A stretch of DNA of 64,000 nucleotides from Desulfobacteraceae bacterium (lineage in GTDB: Bacteria > Desulfobacterota > Desulfobacteria > Desulfobacterales > JAABSP01): the NCBI GenBank assembly GCA_011390345.1, contig JAABSP010000004.1, positions 1-64,000 of the forward strand. Reading direction: 5' to 3'. The translations under genes and the position numbers were made by a program. Positions 25,507 to 33,529 of this stretch are shown here, piece after piece; the first letter of the stretch is position 1, and every line of letters starts with the position of its first letter. Under the pieces are notes generated by a model that worked only from the letters and a program-made list of their open reading frames with translations, had not been told where the DNA came from and searched no databases.

Positions 25507-26532
25507 ATGGTGAATGGAAGGATGGGCCGCTCCCGGATTCTGGTAGGGGAGCGGCTCGACAGTCTCAAGGATTATCTGCCGGTTCAAAGAAGCGTGATCA
25601 TCACCGACATCGAAGTGCAGCGCCTCTACGGAGATCGGTTTCCCCACTGTCCGGTCATCACATTGGGCCGGGGCGAGGGGATCAAGACCCTTGCCACGCT
25701 GGAGAACCTCTATGGCCAATTGATCGACATTGGCGCAGACCGCACCGGGTTCATTGTCGGAATCGGCGGCGGCATTGTCTGCGACATCACCGGCTTTGCC
25801 GCATCCACCTATCTGCGGGGGGTCGATTTCGGATTCGTCGCCACCACCCTGCTGGCCCAGGTGGACGCGAGCGTCGGCGGAAAGAACGGCGTCAATTTCA
25901 AAGGGTATAAAAATATGGTGGGGGTCTTCAACCAGCCCCTCTTTGTCATCTGCGACCCGGAAACATTGAAGAGCCTTCCCCCGGAGGAGATCCGCTGCGG
26001 CTTTGCCGAGATCATCAAACATGGGGCCATTGCCGATGCAGCGCTTTTCCGTTTCATGGAGGAGAATATCGAAAAGGCCCATGCCCTGGACCGGGAGGTC
26101 ATAGAACGGTTCGTCTCCGATTCGGTGAGGATCAAATCAGGGGTGGTCAACCGGGATGAGACCGAAAAGGGGGAGCGCAGGAAGCTCAATTTCGGCCATA
26201 CCTTGGGCCATGCCTTTGAAAAATGCACCGGCATCTCTCACGGAGAGGCGGTCGGGGCCGGTATGGCCGCTGCGGCCGATCTGTCGGTCCGGATGGGGCT
26301 TCTGCCAGAATCTCGGGCCCTTCGGCTGAAAGATCTGATCCGAGCCCTGGGGCTGCCGCTTTCCATACCCATTGAAAAAGAGCGGCTGAAAGCAGTTCTG
26401 CTGAAAGACAAGAAGCGGGAGGGGGATGGGATTCACTTTGTGCTGCTGACGGATCTGGGAAGTTCGATTGTACAAAAGATTGATGTTGCAGTACTGGACA
26501 CCTTTATCGATTCCATGTATAGTAGCGGATAA
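25507..26532 (+). CDS. aroB: 3-dehydroquinate synthase
   Basis: 341 aa from ATG 25507 behind GAAGGA; a TTG at 25495 would add four residues. NAD-binding and metal-site motifs are present: GIGGGIVCDITGFAASTYLRG, TTLLAQVDASVGGKNGVNF, GFAEIIKHG, and NFGHTLGHAFE with the zinc-binding His. It converts DAHP to 3-dehydroquinate, the second shikimate step, consistent with its place 46 bp after DAHP synthase under the same attenuator. Confidence 0.95.
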   Translation: MVNGRMGRSRILVGERLDSLKDYLPVQRSVIITDIEVQRLYGDRFPHCPVITLGRGEGIKTLATLENLYGQLIDIGADRTGFIVGIGGGIVCDITGFAASTYLRGVDFGFVATTLLAQVDASVGGKNGVNFKGYKNMVGVFNQPLFVICDPETLKSLPPEEIRCGFAEIIKHGAIADAALFRFMEENIEKAHALDREVIERFVSDSVRIKSGVVNRDETEKGERRKLNFGHTLGHAFEKCTGISHGEAVGAGMAAAADLSVRMGLLPESRALRLKDLIRALGLPLSIPIEKERLKAVLLKDKKREGDGIHFVLLTDLGSSIVQKIDVAVLDTFIDSMYSSG

Positions 26533-26587
26533 ATTTTTGGAGAGGTTTATGAGATGATCAACCCAATGAATTGAAAAGGCCGGCATC

Positions 26588-27049
26588 ATGGCAGAGAAGA
26601 AAGTCTTCATGGACAGTTCGAGCAAGGCCACCTTTATCTGTCCGAAATGTGACAAGGCAAAACGGGTGGATGTCTCAGAGTACCGGGATATTCAAAAAGC
26701 GGTCAAGGTCCGGTGCAGATGCACCTGCGGCCAATCCTACATGGTGATGCTGGAGCGCCGCTCCTTTTACCGGAAGTCGACCCGTCTGCCAGGTTATCTT
26801 CAGATGGGACAGGGGAGCCGGAAATGGGAGATCGAGGTGAGAGATCTCTCCCGAAGCGGGCTCCAGTGCGAACTGAAAGAGCAGGGAATCTCCATTCAAA
26901 AAGGGGATCGAGTGACTCTGGAGTTTCAGTTGCGCGATGATTCCTGGGTGAAAAGAGATTCGCTGATCCGGACACTCTCCCGGGAGGGCCGGGTTCTGGG
27001 TGTGGAGTTTGCCGTATCCCTGGAACTCTCACCGCTGGATGTGGCATAG
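26588..27049 (+). CDS. PilZ-domain protein with N-terminal zinc knuckle
   Basis: 153 aa. Cys pairs CPKC (18-21) and CRCTCG (about 44-49) form a zinc-ribbon-like N-terminus. The PilZ domain (about 57-150) has the two c-di-GMP-contact motifs: RRSFYRKSTR (RxxxR region) and DLSRSG (D/NxSxxG). It probably acts as a cyclic-di-GMP receptor. It follows aroB by 55 bp and may be read from the same transcript, though it has no link to aromatic synthesis. Confidence 0.85.
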   Translation: MAEKKVFMDSSSKATFICPKCDKAKRVDVSEYRDIQKAVKVRCRCTCGQSYMVMLERRSFYRKSTRLPGYLQMGQGSRKWEIEVRDLSRSGLQCELKEQGISIQKGDRVTLEFQLRDDSWVKRDSLIRTLSREGRVLGVEFAVSLELSPLDVA

Positions 27050-27064
27050 CAAAGGAGCTGTTCA

Positions 27065-27742
27065 ATGATTCATACCCCCTGGTTTGCGCGATCCCTGCCC
27101 TTTGGAATCTATTTGCTTTTTATCCTGATCAGGCAGGTTGCGGAAAAATATGCGCCCTCGCATCTGGCCGAATATACGGTTCCGGTTCTCTATCCGGTCG
27201 GTATCCTCTGTGTCGCGGCAGCCCTGATCTATTACTGGCGATCCTATGAGGAGCTTCGCCTGGAGAAGATCCGGACCCTGCCCCTGTTGGAAGCATCGGC
27301 CGCAGGCATCCTCGTCTTCCTCCTCTGGATCAATATGGAATGGGATTTTGCGGTGATGGGGGATGCAAAGGCGTATGATCCAACGGTTTTAGCGCCTGCG
27401 GCATTTTATGCGTTCATCGCGGTTCGGATGGCGGGGACGGCTGTCGTGGTCCCCATCTTCGAGGAACTCTTCTGGCGCTCCTTCATCATGCGGTATATCA
27501 TCGACCCGGACGATTTCACCCGGGTCCCAATCGGCGCATTCACCTGGCCGTCGTTTCTCATAACGGCGCTCCTCTTCGGCGCGGAACACCATCTTTGGCT
27601 GGCCGGCATTGTTGCGGGAATGATCTATGCCTTTCTTCTATACCGAACCCGTCATCTTTTCTACCCCATCCTCGCGCACGGGATCACCAACCTGCTGCTG
27701 GGGATCTATGTACTTTACACCGGAGCCTGGCGGTTCTGGTAA
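27065..27742 (+). CDS. CPBP-family intramembrane metalloprotease
   Basis: 225 aa with six or more membrane helices. The CPBP/Abi motifs are EELFWRSF (motif 1, the catalytic glutamates), FGAEHHLWLAGIVAG (motif 2) and ILAHGITNLLLG (motif 3). The overall length and the WRSF form resemble the CAAX-protease-related group found near exosortase systems, but no exosortase or PEP-CTERM protein is visible here. Substrate unknown. Confidence 0.85.
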   Translation: MIHTPWFARSLPFGIYLLFILIRQVAEKYAPSHLAEYTVPVLYPVGILCVAAALIYYWRSYEELRLEKIRTLPLLEASAAGILVFLLWINMEWDFAVMGDAKAYDPTVLAPAAFYAFIAVRMAGTAVVVPIFEELFWRSFIMRYIIDPDDFTRVPIGAFTWPSFLITALLFGAEHHLWLAGIVAGMIYAFLLYRTRHLFYPILAHGITNLLLGIYVLYTGAWRFW

Positions 27743-27784
27743 TCATCTTTATTACAAAGAGACTTTTATTACAAACGAGTGATC

Positions 27785-28126
27785 ATGCGAGATGATATTG
27801 ACGTAAAATATTTCAGGCAGCAGTTGGAAAAACGCCTGGATGAGATTACCGCCGGTCAAAAACCGGTAGAGCCCGTGGATTTGGACCAGGCACGGGTCGG
27901 CCGTCTGACGCGAATGGATGCCATGCAGCAGCAGGCCATGACGCAGGCCGCGGCACGCCTCCTTTCACTGGAGAAACAGCGCATCCGCACAGCCCTCGAC
28001 CGGATGGCATCGGGCGATTACGGCTATTGCATCGGGTGCGAAGAAGAGATTGCCGAGGGGCGGCTCCGCGCGGACCCGAGCCATTTAACCTGCATCGCCT
28101 GCGCCAGAGCAGCAGACCCAAGGTGA
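27785..28126 (+). CDS. DksA/TraR-type C4 zinc-finger protein
   Basis: 113 aa from ATG 27785 (GTG 27779 is also in frame). An N-terminal coiled coil (FRQQLEKRLDEI, then LEKQRIRTALDRM) leads to a zinc finger with CIGC and CIAC separated by the usual loop. DksA-family proteins bind RNA polymerase's secondary channel; this short form, with the acidic tip not obvious, may be a DksA-like accessory factor. Confidence 0.85.
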   Translation: MRDDIDVKYFRQQLEKRLDEITAGQKPVEPVDLDQARVGRLTRMDAMQQQAMTQAAARLLSLEKQRIRTALDRMASGDYGYCIGCEEEIAEGRLRADPSHLTCIACARAADPR

Positions 28127-28199
28127 TTCGACAAAAACCGGGGGTCTCGACGGGCGACTCGATCTGAGGGCCTGCATCGGCAAGCCATCGATTGCTGCT

Positions 28200-29738
28200 T
28201 TAAAGGGGTTTCGATTCGAAGGCCTTGTAGGGCTCGCCCTTTTTATGTCCGTAGAGATAGAACCGGAGGTTGCACTCTCCGCCTGTCTCCAGTGTCTCCA
28301 TCTCGACAATTCCCATATTGAGCTGGCCCAAGGGATTTTGCTGCCGGCGGTCGATCCCCTTCAGAAGGCGCACCTTTGCCCGCAGCTCGCTGTCATCGGT
28401 CGCGATCTCCCGGTTGATCTTGATCAGAAAGGTGGAGGCGTGGCGGATCAGTCCGCCGGTCGCGTGGGTGATGCCGCTGGAGATGATCTGGTAGAATCCC
28501 GGGCCATCCGGCTTCCACTCCATCCTGTGGACGCAGCCGATGTGGATGTCGCCGCTCAGCAATACAACCTTCTGGTCCGGATGCTTCTGCTGGTGCTCGT
28601 GGAGGATTTTGAAGAAGCGGTCCCGGTCCCGGATGTGAGCCCCCGAAGACCAGCGGTCCGCGAAGTCCTCCGGGGAGTGGGGCAGTTTCACCGCTATTTT
28701 GGCCAGGATCTTGGGCAGATGAACCACCGGTACGCTTAGTACGATAAAAAGCACCTTTTGGTCTGCATTCTCTGCCAGAAAGTGCTGAAAATCGGCCTGC
28801 TGCCGACTGTCGTAGAGCTGCCCCCCTTTTCCGGCCCTTCGGGCCGATCGGAGGTCCATGACAAAGGTGGCTGTATTGCCGTAGCAAAAGCCGTAGTGGA
28901 AGGAGTCCGGGAGCTGATTGGATGCGCTCATCTTCGATCCCTGATAATCCTGGTAGGCCAGGCGGGCACCCTGGGAGAGCCGCTGCCATTCCGGATTCTT
29001 GTGCTCGGGGACCGAGCCCCAGTTGTCCACGATGTCGTGGTCGTCTAGAATCGGATAACAGGGGTACTCTGCATTCAGGGTCTTCCACTCCGGAACGCTG
29101 AAGAAATGGCGGTAGTGGCGGTGAAACATCTGCCGGATCTCTGCCGGGGAGCAGTCGAGGATCCTCTTCCGGCCCGGGGGGGCCACCGCATTGAAATGGT
29201 TCGAGCCAAAGAGGGAGAGGTTGGGCGGGTAGTCCGAATACATCTGGTCCCCTACCATCATCACATACTTCGTGTTGTGCTCCCGCAGTGTCTCGAGCAC
29301 GGCCTGAAGCATCTGCCGGGATTTAGGATTGGCCACGCCCTTTTCCGTAAAGGGCTGATGGCAGCTCATGATGGCAACGGAAAACTTCGAGGGGGTACCC
29401 TCGGGGCCTCGGGGCCGGGTTTCAAAGCCGCCTTCGCCGATGATGGAATTGTCGGCCTTCCGGAAGATGCGGAACCTGTAGCGCCGCAGGGGATCGAGGT
29501 GCGGTTGATCCAAAGCGTTTGGGATCTTCAGGCTGCAGGTGTTGTCGGTATCGTTCTCCTCGGGCAGGTATATCTCGGTCTGGGCCATCGCGTCCGGGTC
29601 CGATTCGGGCCACCACCGGATCATGATCTCTCCGGCCTTTTCCGCGCGGAGCCAGATTCTTGCGGAATCGGCATCCACCGCGCCGACGCCCACCATATCC
29701 TTCAACTCTTCGTTTTGAAATGTATACGGCTTTCCCAT
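28200..29738 (-). CDS. PhoD-like alkaline phosphatase-type metallophosphoesterase
   Basis: 512 aa. An N-terminal fibronectin-like domain (about 10-105) precedes the PhoD metallophosphatase core: MMVGDQMYSDYPPN, YPCYPILDDHDIVDNWGS, VLFIVLSVPVVHLP and VVLLSGDIHIGCVHRME, which supply the Asp, Asn and His metal ligands. No signal peptide is visible, so this member is probably cytoplasmic, unlike secreted PhoD. Substrate unknown. It stands alone between convergent and divergent neighbours. Confidence 0.87.
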   Translation of the reverse strand: MGKPYTFQNEELKDMVGVGAVDADSARIWLRAEKAGEIMIRWWPESDPDAMAQTEIYLPEENDTDNTCSLKIPNALDQPHLDPLRRYRFRIFRKADNSIIGEGGFETRPRGPEGTPSKFSVAIMSCHQPFTEKGVANPKSRQMLQAVLETLREHNTKYVMMVGDQMYSDYPPNLSLFGSNHFNAVAPPGRKRILDCSPAEIRQMFHRHYRHFFSVPEWKTLNAEYPCYPILDDHDIVDNWGSVPEHKNPEWQRLSQGARLAYQDYQGSKMSASNQLPDSFHYGFCYGNTATFVMDLRSARRAGKGGQLYDSRQQADFQHFLAENADQKVLFIVLSVPVVHLPKILAKIAVKLPHSPEDFADRWSSGAHIRDRDRFFKILHEHQQKHPDQKVVLLSGDIHIGCVHRMEWKPDGPGFYQIISSGITHATGGLIRHASTFLIKINREIATDDSELRAKVRLLKGIDRRQQNPLGQLNMGIVEMETLETGGECNLRFYLYGHKKGEPYKAFESKPL

Positions 29739-29859
29739 AATAGCCCTATGATCTCATAAAGCCCCCTTAAAAGTCAAAATCTAATTTGGGATCAATCCAT
29801 AAATACCGGAAAATGGCCCTCTTTTCAAAGGATCAGCGCTAAGGTGATTTTCCGGAATA

Positions 29860-30987
29860 TCATTGACGCCATGACTTCATGATCGCGGTGTAGATCTCCA
29901 GCGCATCTTCTAGTTTAGAAACGCTGCAGGATTCGTTCACCTTGTGAGCCTGGGAGGGCTCTCCGGGCCCTAAAATCAGTGTGGGCGGCGCATTCATGGC
30001 GCTTCGCAGGGCCGATGCATCGGTAAAATAGGTTACGCCCCGGGGCTCGGGCCGCTCTTTCCACATCTTCTCCAGAATGTCGAAAACTGAGACAACCCAC
30101 GGGTCATCCGGGTCGGTCCATACGCTCTGTGCGCCGTTGAGCAGGCGCAGGGTCGCCTTCTCCCCCAACTCCGCCTTCAGGTTTCGGCAGATCCCGTCGA
30201 TACCCTGGTCCGGAAGGGTGCGCAGATCGATTCCGGCCACGGCCTTCTCCGCAACGATGTTGACGGCCGTGCCGGCCCGAAGAGTTCCTACGTTCAATGT
30301 GGGGGAACCGAGCACCGGATGGGGCGCCACAGCAAAGGAATGTTCCTTCAGTTTCAATACCGCCTCGGCCATGAGATAGATCGCGTTCACCCCCTGTTCC
30401 GGCATCGAGCCGTGGGCCGCAACCCCATTGGTCTCCACCTCCAGCCAGAACGCGCCCTTATGGCCCAGCATGGGATAGTTGTCCGTAGGCTCGCCGACCA
30501 CCAGCGCACCGGCCTGCGGCAGGACGTTTCCCATCCTCTTCTGGCGATCCGCAAGATCCAGGGCCCCGCTGCAGCCGGTCTCTTCGCCCGCGGTCAGGGC
30601 CAGCACGATATCCCCCTCCCCTTCCGGTTCTTCAGCCATCTGCAGCGCAGCGATGACCATCGCGGCAACCCCGCCCTTCATGTCCGATGCCCCCCTGCCA
30701 TAGAGCCGGTCCCCCTCGATCTCCCCTTTGAAGGGATCGACCCGCCAGGGACTCTCCCCAATGGGAACCGTGTCGATATGGCCCGAAAAGCAGATGGGCC
30801 GCTTTGTCCCTTTTCCCTTCAATGTCGCCACCAGGCTGGTGCGCATATCATCGAATTCATGATAGGCGATGGTATAACCGCCGCGTTCCAGCAATTCCCC
30901 TAAAAAACGGGCGATCTCCCGCTCGTTGCCGGGAGGGTTGGCGGATGGCATGGCGATCAGCTTTCGGGTCAGTTCTACCGGTGTCAT
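29860..30987 (-). CDS. M20-family metallopeptidase (ArgE/DapE type)
   Basis: 375 aa. Zinc-site motifs: CFSGHIDTVPIG (His, Asp), LYGRGASDMKGGVAAM (bridging Asp), ALTAGEETGCSGA (catalytic Glu-Glu) and a late His in GEPSQAHKVNES. The central dimerisation domain shows GVAAHGSMPEQGVNAI. Members deacylate or cleave small amides such as N-acetylornithine, succinyl-diaminopimelate or dipeptides; this sequence does not decide which. Divergent from the sigma-54 activator, across a region carrying that activator's likely binding sites. Confidence 0.88.
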   Translation of the reverse strand: MTPVELTRKLIAMPSANPPGNEREIARFLGELLERGGYTIAYHEFDDMRTSLVATLKGKGTKRPICFSGHIDTVPIGESPWRVDPFKGEIEGDRLYGRGASDMKGGVAAMVIAALQMAEEPEGEGDIVLALTAGEETGCSGALDLADRQKRMGNVLPQAGALVVGEPTDNYPMLGHKGAFWLEVETNGVAAHGSMPEQGVNAIYLMAEAVLKLKEHSFAVAPHPVLGSPTLNVGTLRAGTAVNIVAEKAVAGIDLRTLPDQGIDGICRNLKAELGEKATLRLLNGAQSVWTDPDDPWVVSVFDILEKMWKERPEPRGVTYFTDASALRSAMNAPPTLILGPGEPSQAHKVNESCSVSKLEDALEIYTAIMKSWRQ

Positions 30988-31153
30988 GGAATCTTTCCTC
31001 TATCCTTTCCTGATGCGGTTGTTCCTGAATCCAGTTGTTCCTGAATGCAATTGTTGTCGATTTCGACCGCAGCCTACCATAAAGATCCGTTTTTTGCACC
31101 TATATTCCGCGTTGAGGCCCCAAAGGCTTCTCCGCCCTTTTTTGTTGCAGAGA

Positions 31154-31317
31154 TGTTTCAGGTGTTTCATCCGTTGCAACCCTGCAACAGGTTTCAGTCT
31201 AAACAGAGGGATATCGGTCCGATCACCCGCGTATTTCCCGTCATTTGCACGGTTTTTGCATGGAATCCTCTTCTGGGTTTCATCTTCTGTTTCACCGGAA
31301 ACAAGGGTGAAACAGAA
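31154..31317. promoter_or_regulatory. TGTTTCA-type site cluster between M20 peptidase and sigma-54 activator genes
   Basis: A perfect 12-bp inverted repeat, TTCTGTTTCACC (31285-31296) and GGTGAAACAGAA (31306-31317), lies 39 bases before the activator start. Single TGTTTCA elements occur at 31154 and 31164, and GTTGCA-ACCC-TGCAAC (31173-31188) is another inverted repeat. The same TGTTTCAC element recurs ahead of the NuoE operon, pointing to one regulator, probably the adjacent activator. Otherwise nothing else was seen in 30988-31355. Confidence 0.65.
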
Positions 31318-31355
31318 TCCGCATAAACCGAAAAGGAGGCATCCGTAAAATATTT

Positions 31356-32711
31356 ATGAATACCGACAATATCCAGACCCGTCTCCCCGGTTCCATCGGC
31401 GCGCTCAACTACAGAACCCTATTCGACGACCTGCCCGAAGGGGTCTTCACCATCGACATGAACTGGCGGATCACCGCATTCAACCGCTCCGCAGAGAAGA
31501 TCACCGGATACGGAAAAAAGGATGTATTGGGCCGCCACTGCTGGGAGATCTTCCGCACCGATATCTGCCGCCGCTCCTGCCCCCTGGCTACGGCCCTGGA
31601 GACCAGAGAGTCCCGGCTGGATCAGGAGGTGAATGCGGTGGACCGCAAGGGCTGCCCCCAACTGCTGCTGGTCAACGTGAGCGTGCTGAAGAACTCGGAC
31701 GGAAGGGTCATCGGCGCGGTGGAGACCTTCCGCCCCCCGGACCCGGGCCCGCCTAAGATCCCGGGCAGAAGCCAGGCCGATGCTTATTCCGGCATCATCG
31801 GCAGAAGCCCGGTCATGCAGGAACTCTTCACCCGGCTGCCGGACATCGCCAAAAGCGACGCGAATGTACTCATCACCGGCGAGAGCGGAACCGGCAAGGA
31901 TCTCATGGCAAAGACCCTGCACGAACTCTCCCCCAGAAGAAACGAGCCCTTTATGGCCGTCAACTGCGCGGCACTGGCTGAATCCCTGCTGGAATCGGAG
32001 CTGTTCGGGCACGAGAAGGGCGCGTTTACGGGTGCGGACAGGGCCCGGCCCGGCCGTTTCGAACTGGCGGCCGGCGGAACCCTCTTTCTCGATGAGATCG
32101 GCGAGTTGAAACCGCAGCTCCAGGTGAAGCTTCTCCGGGTGCTGGAAGGGCGGACCTTCGAGCGGGTGGGGGGAACAAAACCCATTCCCCTGAAGGCGCG
32201 GATTATCAGCGCGACGAATCAGAATCTGGAACAGGCACTTGCCCAAGGAAATTTCCGGCAGGATCTCTATTACCGGCTCCATACGGTTCCCCTGATCCTG
32301 CCCCCGCTGCGGGATCGGACCGAGGATATCGGGCCCCTGGTGGATCATTTCATCCATAAGTTCAACGCGCTCTACGGCAAGCGGGTCCGCTCCGTTGATC
32401 CCAAGGTGATTCAAATCTTTGCCCGATACCCGTGGCCCGGAAACGTCCGGGAGCTGGAACGGTGCATCGAACACGCCTTTGTCTTCGTCAAAGGCCCCGT
32501 AATCTTCTCCCGTTACCTGCCGGAGCTGACCGCGTTTCACCCCGCGCCCACCCCTGTCGAAAAAAGCATCACCTCCTCCCCGGCGACCGATGAGAAGAAC
32601 ATCCGCTGGGCCCTCTCCCAGACCGGCGGCAAGCGAAAAGAGGCCGCAGAACTCCTCGGCATCAGCCGCACCTCCATGTGGCGGCGGATGAAGGCCCTAG
32701 GCATGATCTGA
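31356..32711 (+). CDS. Sigma-54-dependent activator with PAS sensor domain
   Basis: 451 aa. A PAS domain (about 18-130) contains three cysteines in the run HCWEIFRTDICRRSCPLATA (Cys62, Cys71, Cys75), which could hold a redox or metal centre. The AAA+ domain (about 145-380) has Walker A GESGTGKD, the sigma-54-contact loop GAFTGAD, and Walker B LFLDEIGEL. The C-terminal Fis-type helix-turn-helix reads RKEAAELLGISRTSMWRRMK. There is no receiver domain, so it senses its signal directly. It sits next to a -24/-12 promoter driving an electron-transfer operon. Confidence 0.92.
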   Translation: MNTDNIQTRLPGSIGALNYRTLFDDLPEGVFTIDMNWRITAFNRSAEKITGYGKKDVLGRHCWEIFRTDICRRSCPLATALETRESRLDQEVNAVDRKGCPQLLLVNVSVLKNSDGRVIGAVETFRPPDPGPPKIPGRSQADAYSGIIGRSPVMQELFTRLPDIAKSDANVLITGESGTGKDLMAKTLHELSPRRNEPFMAVNCAALAESLLESELFGHEKGAFTGADRARPGRFELAAGGTLFLDEIGELKPQLQVKLLRVLEGRTFERVGGTKPIPLKARIISATNQNLEQALAQGNFRQDLYYRLHTVPLILPPLRDRTEDIGPLVDHFIHKFNALYGKRVRSVDPKVIQIFARYPWPGNVRELERCIEHAFVFVKGPVIFSRYLPELTAFHPAPTPVEKSITSSPATDEKNIRWALSQTGGKRKEAAELLGISRTSMWRRMKALGMI

Positions 32712-32753
32712 TCTGATCCTGATCTGATCCTGGTCTGTATCTGATTTTGATCT
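32704..32753 (+). repeat. CTGATC-rich short direct repeats after the activator gene
   Basis: Several imperfect copies of CTGATC/CTGTATC lie in tandem immediately after the activator stop codon. They are AT/GC balanced and unlike neighbouring sequence; no function is evident. Confidence 0.5.
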
Positions 32754-32763
32754 GTTCCCCCCT

Positions 32764-32858
32764 GAAACGCTCTCATGTTTCACCCCCGTTTCAACCATGT
32801 TTCACCGCCCCTTTCTCTGAAACATTGAAACGGGGTGGAACAGACCTCCGAAACAGAA
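32764..32858 (+). promoter_or_regulatory. Upstream activator sites of the NuoE-HdrA operon
   Basis: Six to seven copies of one element in both orientations: TGTTTCACC at 32776 and 32798, GTTTCAACC at 32788, TGAAACA at 32818, TGAAAC at 32826, GGTGGAACAGA near 32834 and GAAACAGAA at 32850. They end about 33 bases before the -24 box, the usual distance range for enhancer sites of a sigma-54 activator. Confidence 0.72.
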
Positions 32859-32890
32859 TTTATTTCTTATAAATCAAGTGTTTAACTTCA

Positions 32891-32906
32891 TGGCACGCCA
32901 TTTGCT
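32891..32906 (+). promoter_or_regulatory. Sigma-54 (-24/-12) promoter of the NuoE-HdrA operon
   Basis: TGGCAC (32891-32896), five bases, TTGCT (32902-32906): a full match to the TGGCAC-N5-TTGCW consensus with the required 10-base spacing between GG and GC. It lies about 135 bases before the NuoE-like ATG. Confidence 0.85.
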
Positions 32907-33040
32907 ATAAGGTAATGTCGTAAGCATGAGCACGAGGATCGAACCCAGGATCGAACACCAGAATCAAACAATTGAACCGAAACATTTTACAAAATTATAA
33001 ATCATCACAATTTCAAATCATCACAAGGAGGCAACCATTC

Positions 33041-33529
33041 ATGAATCCCGTCGGAACAAACCTGGAAGAGATTATGGACCGTTATCCGGGCGAGCCCGAA
33101 TATCTGATTTTTCTGCTGCAGGACATCCAGTCGAGCTACGGCTACATCTCCCCGGAATCGATGCAGAGGGTCTGCGACCGCACAGGGGTTCCCCTGACCC
33201 GGGCATATTCGGTCGCAACTTTTTATCAGTCCTTCCGGCTCGATCCGAAGGGGGAGCATGAGATCAAGGTCTGTCTGGGAACCGCATGCCACCTCAAGGG
33301 GGGGCAGCGGCTGGTGGATGAGCTGGAACGGCGCCTCCATGTCGAGGCCGGCGGCACCACAGAGGATATGCGCTTCACCCTCAATACCGTCAACTGCTTG
33401 GGCGCGTGCGCGATCTCTCCAGTGATGGTGGTGGACGATGAGTACCATCCTTCCATGTCGGTAAAGAAGATGGACAGGGAACTGAAACGGCTGCGCCATG
33501 AAGGGGAGAAGGAGGTCGGAAATGTCTGA
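33041..33529 (+). CDS. NuoE-like [2Fe-2S] subunit
   Basis: 162 aa from ATG 33041, behind AAGGAGG. The thioredoxin-like [2Fe-2S] fold has its ligands in KVCLGTACHLKGG and VNCLGACAISP. Such subunits pair with NuoF-like flavoproteins in complex I, NAD-linked hydrogenases (HndA, HydC) and formate dehydrogenases. First gene of the sigma-54-driven operon; it overlaps the NuoF-like gene by 8 bases. Confidence 0.93.
   Translation: MNPVGTNLEEIMDRYPGEPEYLIFLLQDIQSSYGYISPESMQRVCDRTGVPLTRAYSVATFYQSFRLDPKGEHEIKVCLGTACHLKGGQRLVDELERRLHVEAGGTTEDMRFTLNTVNCLGACAISPVMVVDDEYHPSMSVKKMDRELKRLRHEGEKEVGNV

Noticed and set aside
31419-32540. Minus-strand open frame opposite the sigma-54 activator
   Set aside because: Shadow of a well-recognised gene; no motif.
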